DNA from: UBA1715 sp964346725
Lineage (GTDB): Bacteria; Bacteroidota; Bacteroidia; Bacteroidales; UBA1715
Assembly (NCBI GenBank): GCA_964346725.1
Contig: CAYFVM010000007.1
Location: forward strand, 1 to 64,000
DNA: 64,000 nt
Direction: 5' to 3'
Shown here piece after piece: positions 25,467 through 34,776 of the stretch. The notes under the pieces are model-generated. The model was not told the DNA's origin. It made no database searches and saw only the letters and a program-made list of their open reading frames with translations. The position numbers and the translations under genes are program-made. Within the stretch, counting starts at the first letter, position 1, and every line of letters starts with the position of its first letter.

Positions 25467-26516
25467 ATGTCATTTTATTCGTCAGTAGTTAGTCGAATTT
25501 TATTTCTTTTTGATCCGGAAAAAATACACAATTTCACTATTAATTGGCTTTCCTTTTTTGGAAGAGTTCCGGGAGTACAATCATATTTATCATGGCACTT
25601 TAAAATCAAACCCGATGCGGCTTTGGAACGTGAGGTGTTTGGTATAAAATTCCCTCATCCGGTTGGCTTGGCTGCCGGTTTGGATAAAAATGCACGAGCA
25701 TTTGATACCTTGGGGACGCTTGGTTTTGCGTTTGTAGAGGTGGGAACCGTTACACCGCGTCCGCAGCCGGGAAATCCTTTGCCACGCTTGTTTCGTCTCA
25801 AAAAAGATAAGGCAATTATCAACCGTATGGGTTTCAACAACGATGGAGTTGAAATTATGGTTAAAAACCTTAAAAAACGTCGTACTAAAGTTATAATTGG
25901 TGGAAATATTGGCAAAAACAAGGTTACGCCTAACGAAGATGCAATACGTGATTATGTAGTTGGGTTTAATACGTTGTATGATTATGTAGATTATTTTACC
26001 GTAAACGTAAGTTCTCCAAATACACCTAATTTACGTGCATTGCAAGACAAAGAGCCGTTGACCAATTTGCTACAAGCTTTGAACGAAGCCAATGCACAAA
26101 AAAACAAACAGAAACCAATTCTGCTTAAAATTGCTCCAGATTTGACACATGAGCAGTTAGATGATATAGTGGAAATAGTTGAAAAAACTGGAATTGCAGG
26201 AATCGTTGCTACGAACACTACAATTACGCGGGATAATTTAACGTATTCGAAAGAATTCATTGAAAACATAGGAAATGGCGGTTTAAGTGGTGCTCCTGAA
26301 ACTAAAATGTCAACGGAAGTAATTCGTTATGTACACGAAAAATCTAAAGGTGCATTCCCAATTATTGGAGTGGGAGGAATAATGACGCCCGAAGATGCGT
26401 ACGAAAAATTGCAAGCTGGAGCAAGTTTAGTGCAGATATATACCGGTTTTATCTATGAAGGACCAGGGTTGATTAAGAAAATCTGCAAGTATTTGGTAGA
26501 AAAAAGCAAAAAATAG
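25467..26516 (+). CDS. pyrD: Dihydroorotate dehydrogenase (quinone), class 2
   Basis: 349 residues from ATG 25467. Class 2 features are the N-terminal membrane-associating extension of about 45 residues ([14 protein letters not shown]), the FMN-barrel start [13 protein letters not shown], the [15 protein letters not shown] loop, the [11 protein letters not shown] motif carrying the catalytic serine, and the phosphate-binding [11 protein letters not shown] and [11 protein letters not shown]. It oxidises dihydroorotate to orotate and passes electrons to the quinone pool. The quinone-linked form implies a membrane quinone in this organism. Confidence 0.94.
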   Translation: MSFYSSVVSRILFLFDPEKIHNFTINWLSFFGRVPGVQSYLSWHFKIKPDAALEREVFGIKFPHPVGLAAGLDKNARAFDTLGTLGFAFVEVGTVTPRPQPGNPLPRLFRLKKDKAIINRMGFNNDGVEIMVKNLKKRRTKVIIGGNIGKNKVTPNEDAIRDYVVGFNTLYDYVDYFTVNVSSPNTPNLRALQDKEPLTNLLQALNEANAQKNKQKPILLKIAPDLTHEQLDDIVEIVEKTGIAGIVATNTTITRDNLTYSKEFIENIGNGGLSGAPETKMSTEVIRYVHEKSKGAFPIIGVGGIMTPEDAYEKLQAGASLVQIYTGFIYEGPGLIKKICKYLVEKSKK

Positions 26517-26612
26517 AAAAATTATTTCCTTGAAAATTAGGCTATTGCTGAAAAAGAACGAAAAAAAATCTAAAAAAATGCGTGCAAGTCTATGTAGGTT
26601 AAAAAAAAATGG

Positions 26613-26620
26613 TACATTTG
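26613..26620 (+). promoter_or_regulatory. -7 box of the tRNA-Gly/tRNA-Leu promoter
   Basis: TACATTTG matches TAnnTTTG and lies 10 bases before the tRNA-Gly 5' end at 26631. No clear upstream TTTG element is seen. Confidence 0.45.
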
Positions 26621-26630
26621 CAACGCAATC

Positions 26631-26703
<73 letters not shown>

Positions 26704-26714
26704 CAAATGAATTC

Positions 26715-26799
26715 GCCTGGATGGTGGAATTGGTAGACACGCAGGACTTAAAATCCTGTGGACATTGCGTCCGTGCGGGTTCAATTCCCGCTCTAGGTA
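26715..26799 (+). tRNA. tRNA-Leu (anticodon TAA)
   Basis: A class II tRNA with a long variable arm (TGGACATTGCGTCC). Anticodon stem CAGGA/TCCTG encloses loop CTTAAAA with anticodon TAA, reading UUA and UUG. The acceptor GCCTGGA pairs with TCTAGGT, with G-U at position 1-72 and one inside. Discriminator A; no encoded CCA. It is 11 bases from tRNA-Gly and shares its promoter. Confidence 0.94.
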
Positions 26800-26811
26800 C
26801 AGAAAAAATAT

Positions 26812-26836
26812 AGGACTTTTAAAGTCCTTTTTTTTT
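26812..26836 (+). terminator. Intrinsic terminator of the tRNA pair
   Basis: AGGACTTT (26812-26819) pairs with AAAGTCCT (26821-26828) and is followed by eight or nine T residues. It ends the tRNA-Gly/tRNA-Leu transcript before the heavy-metal exporter gene. Confidence 0.88.
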
Positions 26837-26859
26837 GCTTTACAGTTTCATATTAAATT

Positions 26860-27942
26860 ATGCAAGCAGAAATACTCTCAATATTGAAAAATTCTTTGTC
26901 AATCACGTTTTTTGTGTTGGCAATGATGTTACTTATTGAATATGTCAACGTAAAGACAGAAGGCGCCTTTTGTAAGCGTATTCAACGACGTGGTTTGAAA
27001 CAAATCATCATAGGCGTGCTATTTGGTGTTTTGCCCGGATGTTTGGGAACGTACACGGTAGTTACGTTGTTTTCACACAATATTGTTTCGCTTGGTGCAT
27101 TGTTTGCCACATTTGTTTCTACAATGGGCGATGAGGCATTTTTCTTATTTTCCTTAGAGCCAAAAACGGCATTCCTTATTACCGGAATCTTGGTGTTGAT
27201 TGCAATCGTTGGTGGTGTTATTATTGATTTGGTGTACAAACATCCTACGCATGATTGCTCAGAGGCTCATTTTGAAATACACGAACATGAATATGATGCA
27301 GAGGAAGTACATAAAACGAGTGTGATTGAAAATTTGCGTCATGCTTCGCCTCATCGGGCATTGTTGTTGTTTGGCGTGCTTTTAATTTTCGTTCTTTCCG
27401 TTTTGGGAGAAATTGGCCATAGTCACGATATTATGCCTGCTGTGGGATTGAAAATGGGGCACGAACATCATGAACATCATTTTGATTGGTTTTCCATTAC
27501 GTTTATTGTGATTTCGTTTGTTTCAGCAATTATTGTGAGTGTGGTGTCTGAACATTTTTTTGAAACGCATTTTTGGAATCATGTAATAAAGAAACATTTT
27601 CTTAAAATTTTTGGTTGGACAACCTGTATTATCGCTATTGTTCATGCTATTGATTCGTGGGTAATCGTTCAAGATTTTATGAGTGAATATCAGTGGCACA
27701 TACTTATTGCTGCCGTGCTAGTTGGTTTAATACCGGAATCTGGGCCGCATATTATCTTTATTTCGCTCTATTTGTCGGGAAATATACCTTTCAGTATTTT
27801 GTTGGCAAACTCAATCGTACAAGACGGACATGGTGGTTTGCCGCTATTTGCAGAATCTAAGAAAACGTTTGTGCTTTTGAAAGGCGTAAAAGCTGTGATT
27901 GCCTTAATCCTCGGATTTGTAGGATTGCAATTCGGATTTTAG
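26860..27942 (+). CDS. Putative 10-TM heavy-metal exporter (ArsP_2-like)
   Basis: 360 residues with about ten membrane segments in two halves. Two halves show related motifs: GVLPGCLGTYTVV with STMGDEAFFLF, and GLIPESGPHIIF with VQDGHGGLPLF, which points to an internal inverted repeat. Two His/Asp/Glu-rich loops (about 130-150, with EIHEHEYDAEEVH, and 190-212, with MGHEHHEHHFD) would bind metal ions. This matches the uncharacterised family named putative 10TM heavy-metal exporter; manganese or another divalent cation is plausible. It is monocistronic between the tRNA terminator and the convergent batE. Confidence 0.78.
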   Translation: MQAEILSILKNSLSITFFVLAMMLLIEYVNVKTEGAFCKRIQRRGLKQIIIGVLFGVLPGCLGTYTVVTLFSHNIVSLGALFATFVSTMGDEAFFLFSLEPKTAFLITGILVLIAIVGGVIIDLVYKHPTHDCSEAHFEIHEHEYDAEEVHKTSVIENLRHASPHRALLLFGVLLIFVLSVLGEIGHSHDIMPAVGLKMGHEHHEHHFDWFSITFIVISFVSAIIVSVVSEHFFETHFWNHVIKKHFLKIFGWTTCIIAIVHAIDSWVIVQDFMSEYQWHILIAAVLVGLIPESGPHIIFISLYLSGNIPFSILLANSIVQDGHGGLPLFAESKKTFVLLKGVKAVIALILGFVGLQFGF

Positions 27943-27953
27943 AATATGATATA

Positions 27954-28715
27954 TTAGATTCTCTCAATGTTTTGAGCTAAAATCCAGCCTTCTTTGCCGT
28001 TGCCAAGTTTCACTTTGAACCAACCAAAGGCCTCGTTTACAATCTTTACTTTGATGCCTCCGTGGATTGTGGCCAAATCGGTGGCAGTAATCATTGGTTC
28101 TGTTTTAATACTTGTGGTAGGCTCTATTACTATGGCATATTCGTGCGAAGTAAGTTCTGTGTGGCGTGATTGGGCGCATGATACGGATGTTACACCTAGG
28201 ATAAAACTGCAAATAAGAGTAATGAGGGCAATTCTTCGGTGAGAAAATTGTTGTGCGAATAAGAAGATGCAAATTGCAACGCAGAATAGGATAGAGAATA
28301 TGATTCCCAATATTGCCCATGTGTCAACGGCAAACAAGCGATATAACGATTGGAACAAGCGAGGCAAAAATCCTGGTGCTAAATGCTCAATATTGTCCGG
28401 CTGGTTGCTGTATGCAAAATTTAAATTATGTTCTATATCGCTGTCGTTTGGCTCTAGTAGGGCAGCTTTTTCGTAGTTAAGTATGGCTTTGGCCAAATCG
28501 CCGTTTTTGAAGTAGGCATTTCCCAAATTGAAATACAAAAACGCGGAACTTTCTCCTTTTGTCAAGATGTTTTCATACGTGGTAATTGCTGTTTGGTAAT
28601 TTTGGTTTTTGTACGCATTTTCTGCTTCCAAAGGTACATTGTTTAGTTCTTTAATTTGTGCAAAAATACTGCAATTTGCTAATATAGAGAGAAATATGAT
28701 TAAAATCCGTTTCAT
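27954..28715 (-). CDS. batE: Aerotolerance protein BatE (TPR and SH3)
   Basis: 253 residues from ATG 28715, where a signal peptide begins (MKRILIIFLSILANC, with IFAQ at the cleavage region). Two to three TPR repeats follow (about 35-105, with SAFLYFNLGNAYFKNGDL), then two membrane segments (about 130-180), and a bacterial SH3-like domain at the C-terminus (IHGGIKVKIVNEAFGWFKVKLGNGKEGW region). It is the last gene of the Bat operon; the gap to batD is one base. In Bacteroides the Bat genes help survival under oxygen exposure; the molecular role is unsettled. Confidence 0.86.
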   Translation of the reverse strand: MKRILIIFLSILANCSIFAQIKELNNVPLEAENAYKNQNYQTAITTYENILTKGESSAFLYFNLGNAYFKNGDLAKAILNYEKAALLEPNDSDIEHNLNFAYSNQPDNIEHLAPGFLPRLFQSLYRLFAVDTWAILGIIFSILFCVAICIFLFAQQFSHRRIALITLICSFILGVTSVSCAQSRHTELTSHEYAIVIEPTTSIKTEPMITATDLATIHGGIKVKIVNEAFGWFKVKLGNGKEGWILAQNIERI

Positions 28716-28716
28716 G

Positions 28717-30543
28717 TTATTTATTCTTTTGTTCAAAGTTTTGAATTACTTCGGTTGCTTGATCGTAGAGTTTTTGTTTGCCGTTAGGGTCGGCAGAAGG
28801 AGCAAAACGGGCAAATTCGCATTGTTGTAACACTTGAATAAGCGAGTCAATTTTTTGCTCATCAATTTGTTTTGCAATGAGTGTTGCCTTGATTTTGTCG
28901 GTGGTTAAATTCACTTGATCTATTGAAAATTTGTCGGCAACGTAGCCCCAAAGTGCTTTTGCTATTTCGTCATAGAAAAGACTGTCTTGATTTGAGTCAA
29001 GATAGGTTTTAGCAGTTTTGAGTCGTTTTTGTGATTCTTTGTTGGCGCGTTTGTTTTTCATGCGCGAAACGTCGTTATTGAGTTCTATTTGCTTGCGTTT
29101 GAAGAAAATAAGGAATATGGTTGCCAACGCAATCAAAATGTTCAAAATCCAATACGCAATAGATTTAAAGAAGAAATCATTTGGTTTAGAAATGGCAAGG
29201 TCGCCGGTTTTTATGAATTGAATATCGTTGCCAAACTTCACATCTTCTTTGTTGGGAGTGGTGTAGTTGGAAACTACAGAGCCTGAACTTGTTCCTTTGG
29301 TAACGGTAATCAGAATTTCTTCGGTGCTGATAGTTTTGTACGATTTCGTTGCTACATTGAAATATTGCAAAACAACAGAAGGAATTTTAAAATCACCTTC
29401 ACGGCGTGGCATTATTACGTATTCAAATGTTTTTGAACCTTTTTCTCCGGTAGCTGTTGTACTAAAGTTTTTGGTGATTTTTGGGTCATATACTTCAAAA
29501 TCTTGCGGAAATTCAATGTTTGGTTTCGTTATGAGTGAGAAATTACCTTCGCCTTTTATGGTGATTTTGAGAGAAAACGCTTCGTTAGCCGGTATGGTTG
29601 TTACGGTTGTTTTGGCTGACATTGAAAAATCACCAACGGCACCTGTAAAATCGTTGGTTTTTCCCGCAGGGAATGGTTTTATTGTTATAGTAACTGGTTT
29701 ACTTTCAATTTGGCGTCGTTCAATTTTTCGTTGTGAAAAACCCCACCAACCACCTGACGAATATCCTGCAATAACATCGCAGTTAACTTTGAATGGAGAA
29801 ATTGTAAGTTTTCCGTCTTTTTGTGGGTAGAGCACTACTCGCTGGAAAAGAATAGAGTAGTAATGTTGTCCATCAATCGTTTCATCTTTGTACTCAAGTT
29901 GTTGTGGTTGTTCAAGAACACGTTTATAGAACCCATTAAAATCAGGGTAACTATTGTCATTTATGCCAGATATGTCTTTTTGTGTATATAATTTAATGGT
30001 AGCCAAGATTGGTTCGCCAATGTATGCGGTGGTTTTGTTTACAAAAATACGAGCAAACATATCGTCGCTTGCCGAAGTTGCTTTTTGTTCTTGTGGAGCC
30101 TGGCTTTGTTGATAGTTTTGAGATGATTGTTGTTGATTTTGTTGAGCACTTGCGGTAGTTTTGTCTACAACTTCAAGTGTCATTGATTTGCTGCGATACG
30201 TTTTCCCATCGATTTTTACACTTGCTATAGGAATGGGGAACGTACCTTTTTGGGTTGCACGGAATTGACGAGTCTCGCTGTATGTCTGCGATTGTGTCAT
30301 TTTTCCGTTAACAATGCTGATGCTATTGCTTGTTCCTGTTTGTGGACGTCCCGATGCTTGAATTTCGTTGCAAGTTTCAACACTAAACATATTTCCCGGA
30401 TCGGTATTGATAGTGTAGCGAACATGAAAAAGTGCGCCTTCTTCTACAACTCTTGGTGCACTCACCGAGATGTTAATGTCTTGCGCCTGTATGTGAAGAA
30501 TTGCCGCTAAGCTCAGTACTATGAGAGAAAGGAATTGTTTCAT
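28717..30543 (-). CDS. batD: Aerotolerance/oxygen-tolerance protein BatD
   Basis: 608 residues: signal peptide (cleavage near HIQAQ), a large periplasmic part of repeated beta-sandwich BatD domains (about 20-450), a Gln/Ser-rich linker near 130-150, one membrane segment near 465-485, and a cytoplasmic helical tail. Family-typical stretches include VVEEGALFHVRYTI and VKINCDV-like strands with PQKDGKLTISP. It probably forms a membrane complex with BatA and BatB. Confidence 0.9.
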   Translation of the reverse strand: MKQFLSLIVLSLAAILHIQAQDINISVSAPRVVEEGALFHVRYTINTDPGNMFSVETCNEIQASGRPQTGTSNSISIVNGKMTQSQTYSETRQFRATQKGTFPIPIASVKIDGKTYRSKSMTLEVVDKTTASAQQNQQQSSQNYQQSQAPQEQKATSASDDMFARIFVNKTTAYIGEPILATIKLYTQKDISGINDNSYPDFNGFYKRVLEQPQQLEYKDETIDGQHYYSILFQRVVLYPQKDGKLTISPFKVNCDVIAGYSSGGWWGFSQRKIERRQIESKPVTITIKPFPAGKTNDFTGAVGDFSMSAKTTVTTIPANEAFSLKITIKGEGNFSLITKPNIEFPQDFEVYDPKITKNFSTTATGEKGSKTFEYVIMPRREGDFKIPSVVLQYFNVATKSYKTISTEEILITVTKGTSSGSVVSNYTTPNKEDVKFGNDIQFIKTGDLAISKPNDFFFKSIAYWILNILIALATIFLIFFKRKQIELNNDVSRMKNKRANKESQKRLKTAKTYLDSNQDSLFYDEIAKALWGYVADKFSIDQVNLTTDKIKATLIAKQIDEQKIDSLIQVLQQCEFARFAPSADPNGKQKLYDQATEVIQNFEQKNK

Positions 30544-30547
30544 GTGA

Positions 30548-31102
30548 TTACCAATTTTTTTCTATTCTGTTTTGGTTTTGTTTGTTTTGCCGTTGTAGCT
30601 TAAGGCGTTGTTGAATGGCTTTATCGTCATTGTCTATCGCATCAAGTAGCATTTCGGCTTGTATTTCCGAGATTTGTCCTTTTTTGTCTTTCGGTTGGTT
30701 TTGCTGTTCTTTGTTTTCGTCTTTTCCTTGATTTTCAGCACTTTGTTGTTCCTGCTGTTGATTTTGCTGTTTGTTATCCTGACCGTTTTGTTGTTGATCT
30801 TGCTTTTGGTCTTGTCCCGATTGATTTTTTTCCTGTTTGTCGTCGTTGCCTTGGTCGTTACTATTTTGTTGATTTTGCTGATTTTTCTTGTCGTCTTTCT
30901 CAATCAATCGTTTGAGTTGCGCGAGCGCAGAATCTGATTCAAATAATTCACAACCGCGGGAAACGGTGTATAATGCTGCTTCCTCTTGTTTTTCTGCATA
31001 GAGTTTGGAAGAGACATTAAAATATTCTTGTGCGGTTTTTTGTCCGAAAGAAGGGAGGCAAAAACCGATACAGAGCAGTACTATGGAAAATATCTGTTTC
31101 AT
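30548..31102 (-). CDS. BatC-like exported protein, Gln/Asn/Lys-rich
   Basis: 184 residues. Signal peptide ending near SFGQ, a short TPR-like helix pair (YFNVSSKLYAEKQEEAAL), then a low-complexity stretch of about 80 residues made mostly of Gln, Asn, Lys, Asp and Glu. The C-terminal helix EIQAEMLLDAIDNDDKAIQQ resembles the conserved end of BatC proteins in other Bacteroidota. It lies between the TPR gene (1-base overlap) and batD (4-base gap). One reading is that BatC functions are split here between this protein and the next one upstream; another is that it is an extra member of the operon. Confidence 0.65.
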   Translation of the reverse strand: MKQIFSIVLLCIGFCLPSFGQKTAQEYFNVSSKLYAEKQEEAALYTVSRGCELFESDSALAQLKRLIEKDDKKNQQNQQNSNDQGNDDKQEKNQSGQDQKQDQQQNGQDNKQQNQQQEQQSAENQGKDENKEQQNQPKDKKGQISEIQAEMLLDAIDNDDKAIQQRLKLQRQNKQNQNRIEKNW

Positions 31103-31773
31103 TATTTGTTGTCTTCTATAATTTTCAAAATACCGGAAAGTTTTTGCATATATTCGTTATAGAGCGCCACCGTTTTATCTTTTGCAGCAGCTTCTTGCAT
31201 GGTTGTTAGCGCTTCTTGGAACTTGTATTGGTCAACGAGTGCCAAAGACTTTTTGTAGCACTCTTCGGCAAATTTTGACGGTTGAGGCTGTTTCTTATCT
31301 TGATTGTCTTTCTTAGAATCTTCTTGTTCTTTTTCTTCTTGCTTTAATTTTTCCTGTGCGTACGCCAAATTATAGCGAGTGTCTTCATCTTTGGAATTCA
31401 GCAGAAGTGCTTGTTTGTACCAGTTTATAGCATCCTTGTACTTTTTTTCTCGACACGCAATATTGCCAAAATTGTGGAAAATTGCAGCTTTCTGTGCTTT
31501 ATCTGTCGTGAGAGCCAAGGCTTTTTTATAGGCTTCGGTAGAGAGAATGTTTTTGTTGAGTTCGTAAAGAGCGTTTCCAAAATTGTACCACGCATCAAAC
31601 GACACAGTGTCGAGCATGCAGGCGTGTTTGTATTGCACTGCGGCTTTTTGAAATTCTTTTTTCGTGTAGAATTCGTTTCCTTTTTCTATGGTTGGGCGTG
31701 CATCATTTTGTGCGTAGCCTGCAAAGCCACACAAACAACAATACCCGATTACTATAGAGCGTAATAGTTTCAT
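31102..31773 (-). CDS. batC: TPR protein BatC
   Basis: 223 residues. Signal peptide (CCLCGFAGYAQ), then three to four TPR repeats at about 30-130 (for example FDAWYNFGNALYELNKN and AAIFHNFGNIACREKKY), a charged Lys/Glu/Gln linker at 140-165 and another helical pair at the end. Position and domain content match BatC of the Bacteroides aerotolerance operon, a periplasmic TPR protein thought to scaffold the Bat complex. Overlaps of 4 and 1 bases with the neighbours show tight coupling. Confidence 0.82.
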   Translation of the reverse strand: MKLLRSIVIGYCCLCGFAGYAQNDARPTIEKGNEFYTKKEFQKAAVQYKHACMLDTVSFDAWYNFGNALYELNKNILSTEAYKKALALTTDKAQKAAIFHNFGNIACREKKYKDAINWYKQALLLNSKDEDTRYNLAYAQEKLKQEEKEQEDSKKDNQDKKQPQPSKFAEECYKKSLALVDQYKFQEALTTMQEAAAKDKTVALYNEYMQKLSGILKIIEDNK

Positions 31774-32816
31774 TTCTTTTTCCCTAATGAAATTGTATAA
31801 ATATCAATATTCTTCAGCCATTTGTTTTTTCGTTCAAGAATGAAAAAATCTATACAGAGGCAAATGATTCCTAAAATCAAGAACAACTGAAAACGTTCAT
31901 TATATACGTTGAAGTTCATTGATTCAAACTCCGATTTTCCCATGTTGTCCAACGCATTGAGTATAGGACCAAAATCTTCACGAGAGTAGACGCCACCGCC
32001 GGCTTCGGCAATTTCCTGCAACATTTGTTCGTTGAGTTTTGTGGTAACCGGTTGTCCGCTTCGGTCAATCATGAAATTCGATTGTCCGTATGAATTTCTC
32101 AGAGGAATAGGAACACCGGATGTTGTTCCCATACCAACGGTATTCACGATTATGCCTTTTTCTTTCGCTAATTTTGCTTCGCCAATTGCATCGTCTTCGT
32201 GATTTTCGCCATCGCTAATAATGATGATGGTTTTGGCAACTTTATCATTTCCCGAAAACGAACGAACGCATTTCGAAATTGCTGCGCCAATTGCAGTTCC
32301 TTGCTTGCTTACGCTGTTGGTGTTGATTGTCTGCAAAAACAATTTAGATGCGCCAACATCGGTCGTCATGGGGAGTTGTATATACGCATCGCCGGCAAAT
32401 GTGATGATGCTTATTTTGTTCTGCTCCAAACGATTGATAATTCGTTGAATTGAAAATTTTGCTTTCTCTATACGATTTGGTTTGATGTCCTCTGCCAACA
32501 TACTATTGGAAACATCGAGCGCAATGGCAATTTCAACGCCTTTTTTCTTCACGTTTTGCGTCTTCACTCCATATTGTGGCTGTGCCCATGCAATGATAAA
32601 AAATACCATAGCGCACATCCAAAGTATGAATTTAAGATTCTTTCGAAATGGCGAATAATCGGGGAGAAGAATCGGCAATAAATTAGGGTCGGCCAACTGC
32701 TTGAGTTTGCGTGCGATGATGAATTTGTAAAGAACAAAAATGGCAATGCAAATTCCTACACCGATAAGGGCGTATAAATGGTCCGGATATGCAAATCTGA
32801 AATTATTTTCGTTCAT
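31770..32816 (-). CDS. batB: Aerotolerance protein BatB (von Willebrand A domain)
   Basis: 348 residues. Two N-terminal membrane segments (about 13-33 and 61-79), a VWA domain with an intact metal-binding site (DVSNS at 101-105, with downstream Thr and Asp in TTDVG and ISDGENHEDD), and a C-terminal membrane segment. VWA domains bind protein partners through the metal ion. It pairs with BatA encoded just upstream; the gap is two bases. Confidence 0.92.
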   Translation of the reverse strand: MNENNFRFAYPDHLYALIGVGICIAIFVLYKFIIARKLKQLADPNLLPILLPDYSPFRKNLKFILWMCAMVFFIIAWAQPQYGVKTQNVKKKGVEIAIALDVSNSMLAEDIKPNRIEKAKFSIQRIINRLEQNKISIITFAGDAYIQLPMTTDVGASKLFLQTINTNSVSKQGTAIGAAISKCVRSFSGNDKVAKTIIIISDGENHEDDAIGEAKLAKEKGIIVNTVGMGTTSGVPIPLRNSYGQSNFMIDRSGQPVTTKLNEQMLQEIAEAGGGVYSREDFGPILNALDNMGKSEFESMNFNVYNERFQLFLILGIICLCIDFFILERKNKWLKNIDIYTISLGKKK

Positions 32817-32818
32817 CG

Positions 32819-33820
32819 TTAAGGGAATCTTTTACAAATTGTTTGTGATAGTAAGAACTCAATACCAAAGAGCAATAAAGCCAACAAAACGAATGGTGCG
32901 AATTCCTCTTTTTTCTGTGTGAATTTATACTCTTCGATTTTTGTTTTTTCAAGCGAATCAATTGTCTTATAGATTTTTGCGAGTTCGTTTTTACTTGTTG
33001 CTCTAAAATACAAACCATCGGTCATTTTTGCAATTTTTACCAATGCAGATTCGTCAAAACTGTTTTGAACCATCTGCGTTCCGTAAGGCGTTGGATAGGG
33101 GACGTCACCATTTCTTCCTACGCCAATCGTATAGACGCGAATGCCATATTTTGCGGCTAATTCGGCAGCGGTTGTCGGTTCTATATCTCCGCTGTTATTG
33201 TCGCCATCGGTCAAAAGTACAATCACTTTGCTTATGGCTTTGCTTTCGCGCAAACGATTAACGGCGAGTGCGAGTCCCATTCCTATAGCAGTTCCGTCGG
33301 TAAGCATTCCACATTCCAAATCGTCAAGCATGTTGAGCAAGGTAACGTGGTCGGTTGTGAGCGGACATTGCGTAAAGCATTCCGATGCAAACACAACCAA
33401 TCCCATGCGGTCGTACGGGCGATTGTTGATGAAACTTGCCGCAACGTCTTTTGCTGCTTCTATTCGGTTTGGCTTCAAATCCATGGCCAACATACTGGTT
33501 GAAACGTCCATAGACATAACAATGTCAACGCCATAGGTGGTAGAATCGGAGTAGGAGTCAACCGAAACCGGGCGACAGAGGGCAAGAATGATGAATGCCA
33601 ACGCAATCAGTTTGAGGACAAACGGCAGATGAATGAGAAACTCCATTTTTGAAGGCGGAATTTGCTCAAAGTCTTGCATTGAAGCCGTTTTTATGTGAAC
33701 AAAAAGATTGGTGTGCTTGCAAATATACCAAGCAATAATAGGCACAAAAAGGAGAAACAACCAGAAATATTCCGGATTCTCGTAGGTGAAATATTGTATG
33801 TTAGACAATGCTTCTTTCAT
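32819..33820 (-). CDS. batA: Aerotolerance protein BatA (von Willebrand A domain)
   Basis: 333 residues. Membrane segments near 18-33 and 64-82, a VWA domain with DVSTS at 105-109, and a last membrane segment near the C-terminus. It is homologous to BatB in plan (both have MLAxDxKPNRIEAAK-like sequence after the metal site), as expected for this gene pair. It probably forms a heteromeric membrane complex with BatB and BatD. Confidence 0.92.
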   Translation of the reverse strand: MKEALSNIQYFTYENPEYFWLFLLFVPIIAWYICKHTNLFVHIKTASMQDFEQIPPSKMEFLIHLPFVLKLIALAFIILALCRPVSVDSYSDSTTYGVDIVMSMDVSTSMLAMDLKPNRIEAAKDVAASFINNRPYDRMGLVVFASECFTQCPLTTDHVTLLNMLDDLECGMLTDGTAIGMGLALAVNRLRESKAISKVIVLLTDGDNNSGDIEPTTAAELAAKYGIRVYTIGVGRNGDVPYPTPYGTQMVQNSFDESALVKIAKMTDGLYFRATSKNELAKIYKTIDSLEKTKIEEYKFTQKKEEFAPFVLLALLLFGIEFLLSQTICKRFP

Positions 33821-34776
33821 TTTTGTTCAGATGTTTCCGTTTCTATTTGTTGTATTAAATATTTTGTCTCGTTGATACAGAATATGGCAAGTCCATAGTG
33901 CAAATTGCCTGTTTCAATAGTCGGTTTGTGTTTTGCAAACTTCACAAAATCAGCCTCTTGTAATATTATTTTTAGATTCTGAATTGCAGAAAACGGCAGT
34001 TTGCCGGTTGTGATAACCTCGTTGATGAGTTCGTCAGAGGTTTTCTCAAAGGTATCAATACCAAGCACGTCGCCAAAATATTCACGAAGAATGTCGGTAA
34101 GGTCGGTGTAGAAAGACTTGAATTCATCTTTTTCGCAGAGATTCATTGATTTTAATGTTTCCAAATCGCGAAGTGCTTTTACATCGGCTTTCTCTTTGTG
34201 TTTTGCTTTTGCGCCCGATTTTTTCGGTTTTCTATGTTTTCTAAAGTACCAAATGCCAAACACGATGGCTGCCAAAAGCACCACAATGCCCAAGATTGTG
34301 AGTATCAATGGAAGATGATCTTTCCAAGTATATAGTGGCTGGCGAATTGGTTTTATCGGTTTAATAGTATCGGTAGAGTCGAGCGCAACGGTTTGCACTG
34401 AGAGTTGCAAAGGTTTTGACCAAATCGAATCGTTTTCAGAAACAAACGGACCAATTTCAAACGAATATTCTCCTGCGTCAAAGCACGTAATGGGAATTGT
34501 GGCAGAGATTTTTCGAAAATCTTTCTTGTCGGTTTTTACCGTATCAAACGTACAGGTATCAACAATAAGAATATTGTGCGAAATTGCTTTGACAAGTTGG
34601 GGAAATGCAACCGTTTGTTTTTCGGGAAATTCAACCGAAACAACTACGTGTTGTTGTTCGCCAATGCGCATTGTGTCAGCCTCAAGAGAGGCTTCAATTG
34701 TGGGCTGTTCGTTCGCAAACGCAAGTGTTGCAGAACAGAGGCAAGCAATACAGAGTATGTATAGATTCTTTATCAT
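33817..34776 (-). CDS. Bat-operon membrane protein (BatD-like periplasmic domain)
   Basis: 319 residues. Signal peptide (CSATLAFANE), a beta-sandwich periplasmic domain (about 25-140) resembling a short BatD domain, one membrane segment near 155-175, a very basic stretch (RKHRKPKKSGAKAKHKEK), and a cytoplasmic helical domain. Proteins with this layout occur regularly between the DUF58 and batA genes in Bacteroidota but have no assigned role. It overlaps both neighbours by 4 bases, so it is a fixed member of the operon. Confidence 0.75.
   Translation of the reverse strand: MIKNLYILCIACLCSATLAFANEQPTIEASLEADTMRIGEQQHVVVSVEFPEKQTVAFPQLVKAISHNILIVDTCTFDTVKTDKKDFRKISATIPITCFDAGEYSFEIGPFVSENDSIWSKPLQLSVQTVALDSTDTIKPIKPIRQPLYTWKDHLPLILTILGIVVLLAAIVFGIWYFRKHRKPKKSGAKAKHKEKADVKALRDLETLKSMNLCEKDEFKSFYTDLTDILREYFGDVLGIDTFEKTSDELINEVITTGKLPFSAIQNLKIILQEADFVKFAKHKPTIETGNLHYGLAIFCINETKYLIQQIETETSEQK

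Noticed and set aside
32819..33820. BatA and BatB as a recent local duplication of special interest
   Set aside because: The pair is the standard arrangement of this operon in Bacteroidota, and the two sequences are well diverged.
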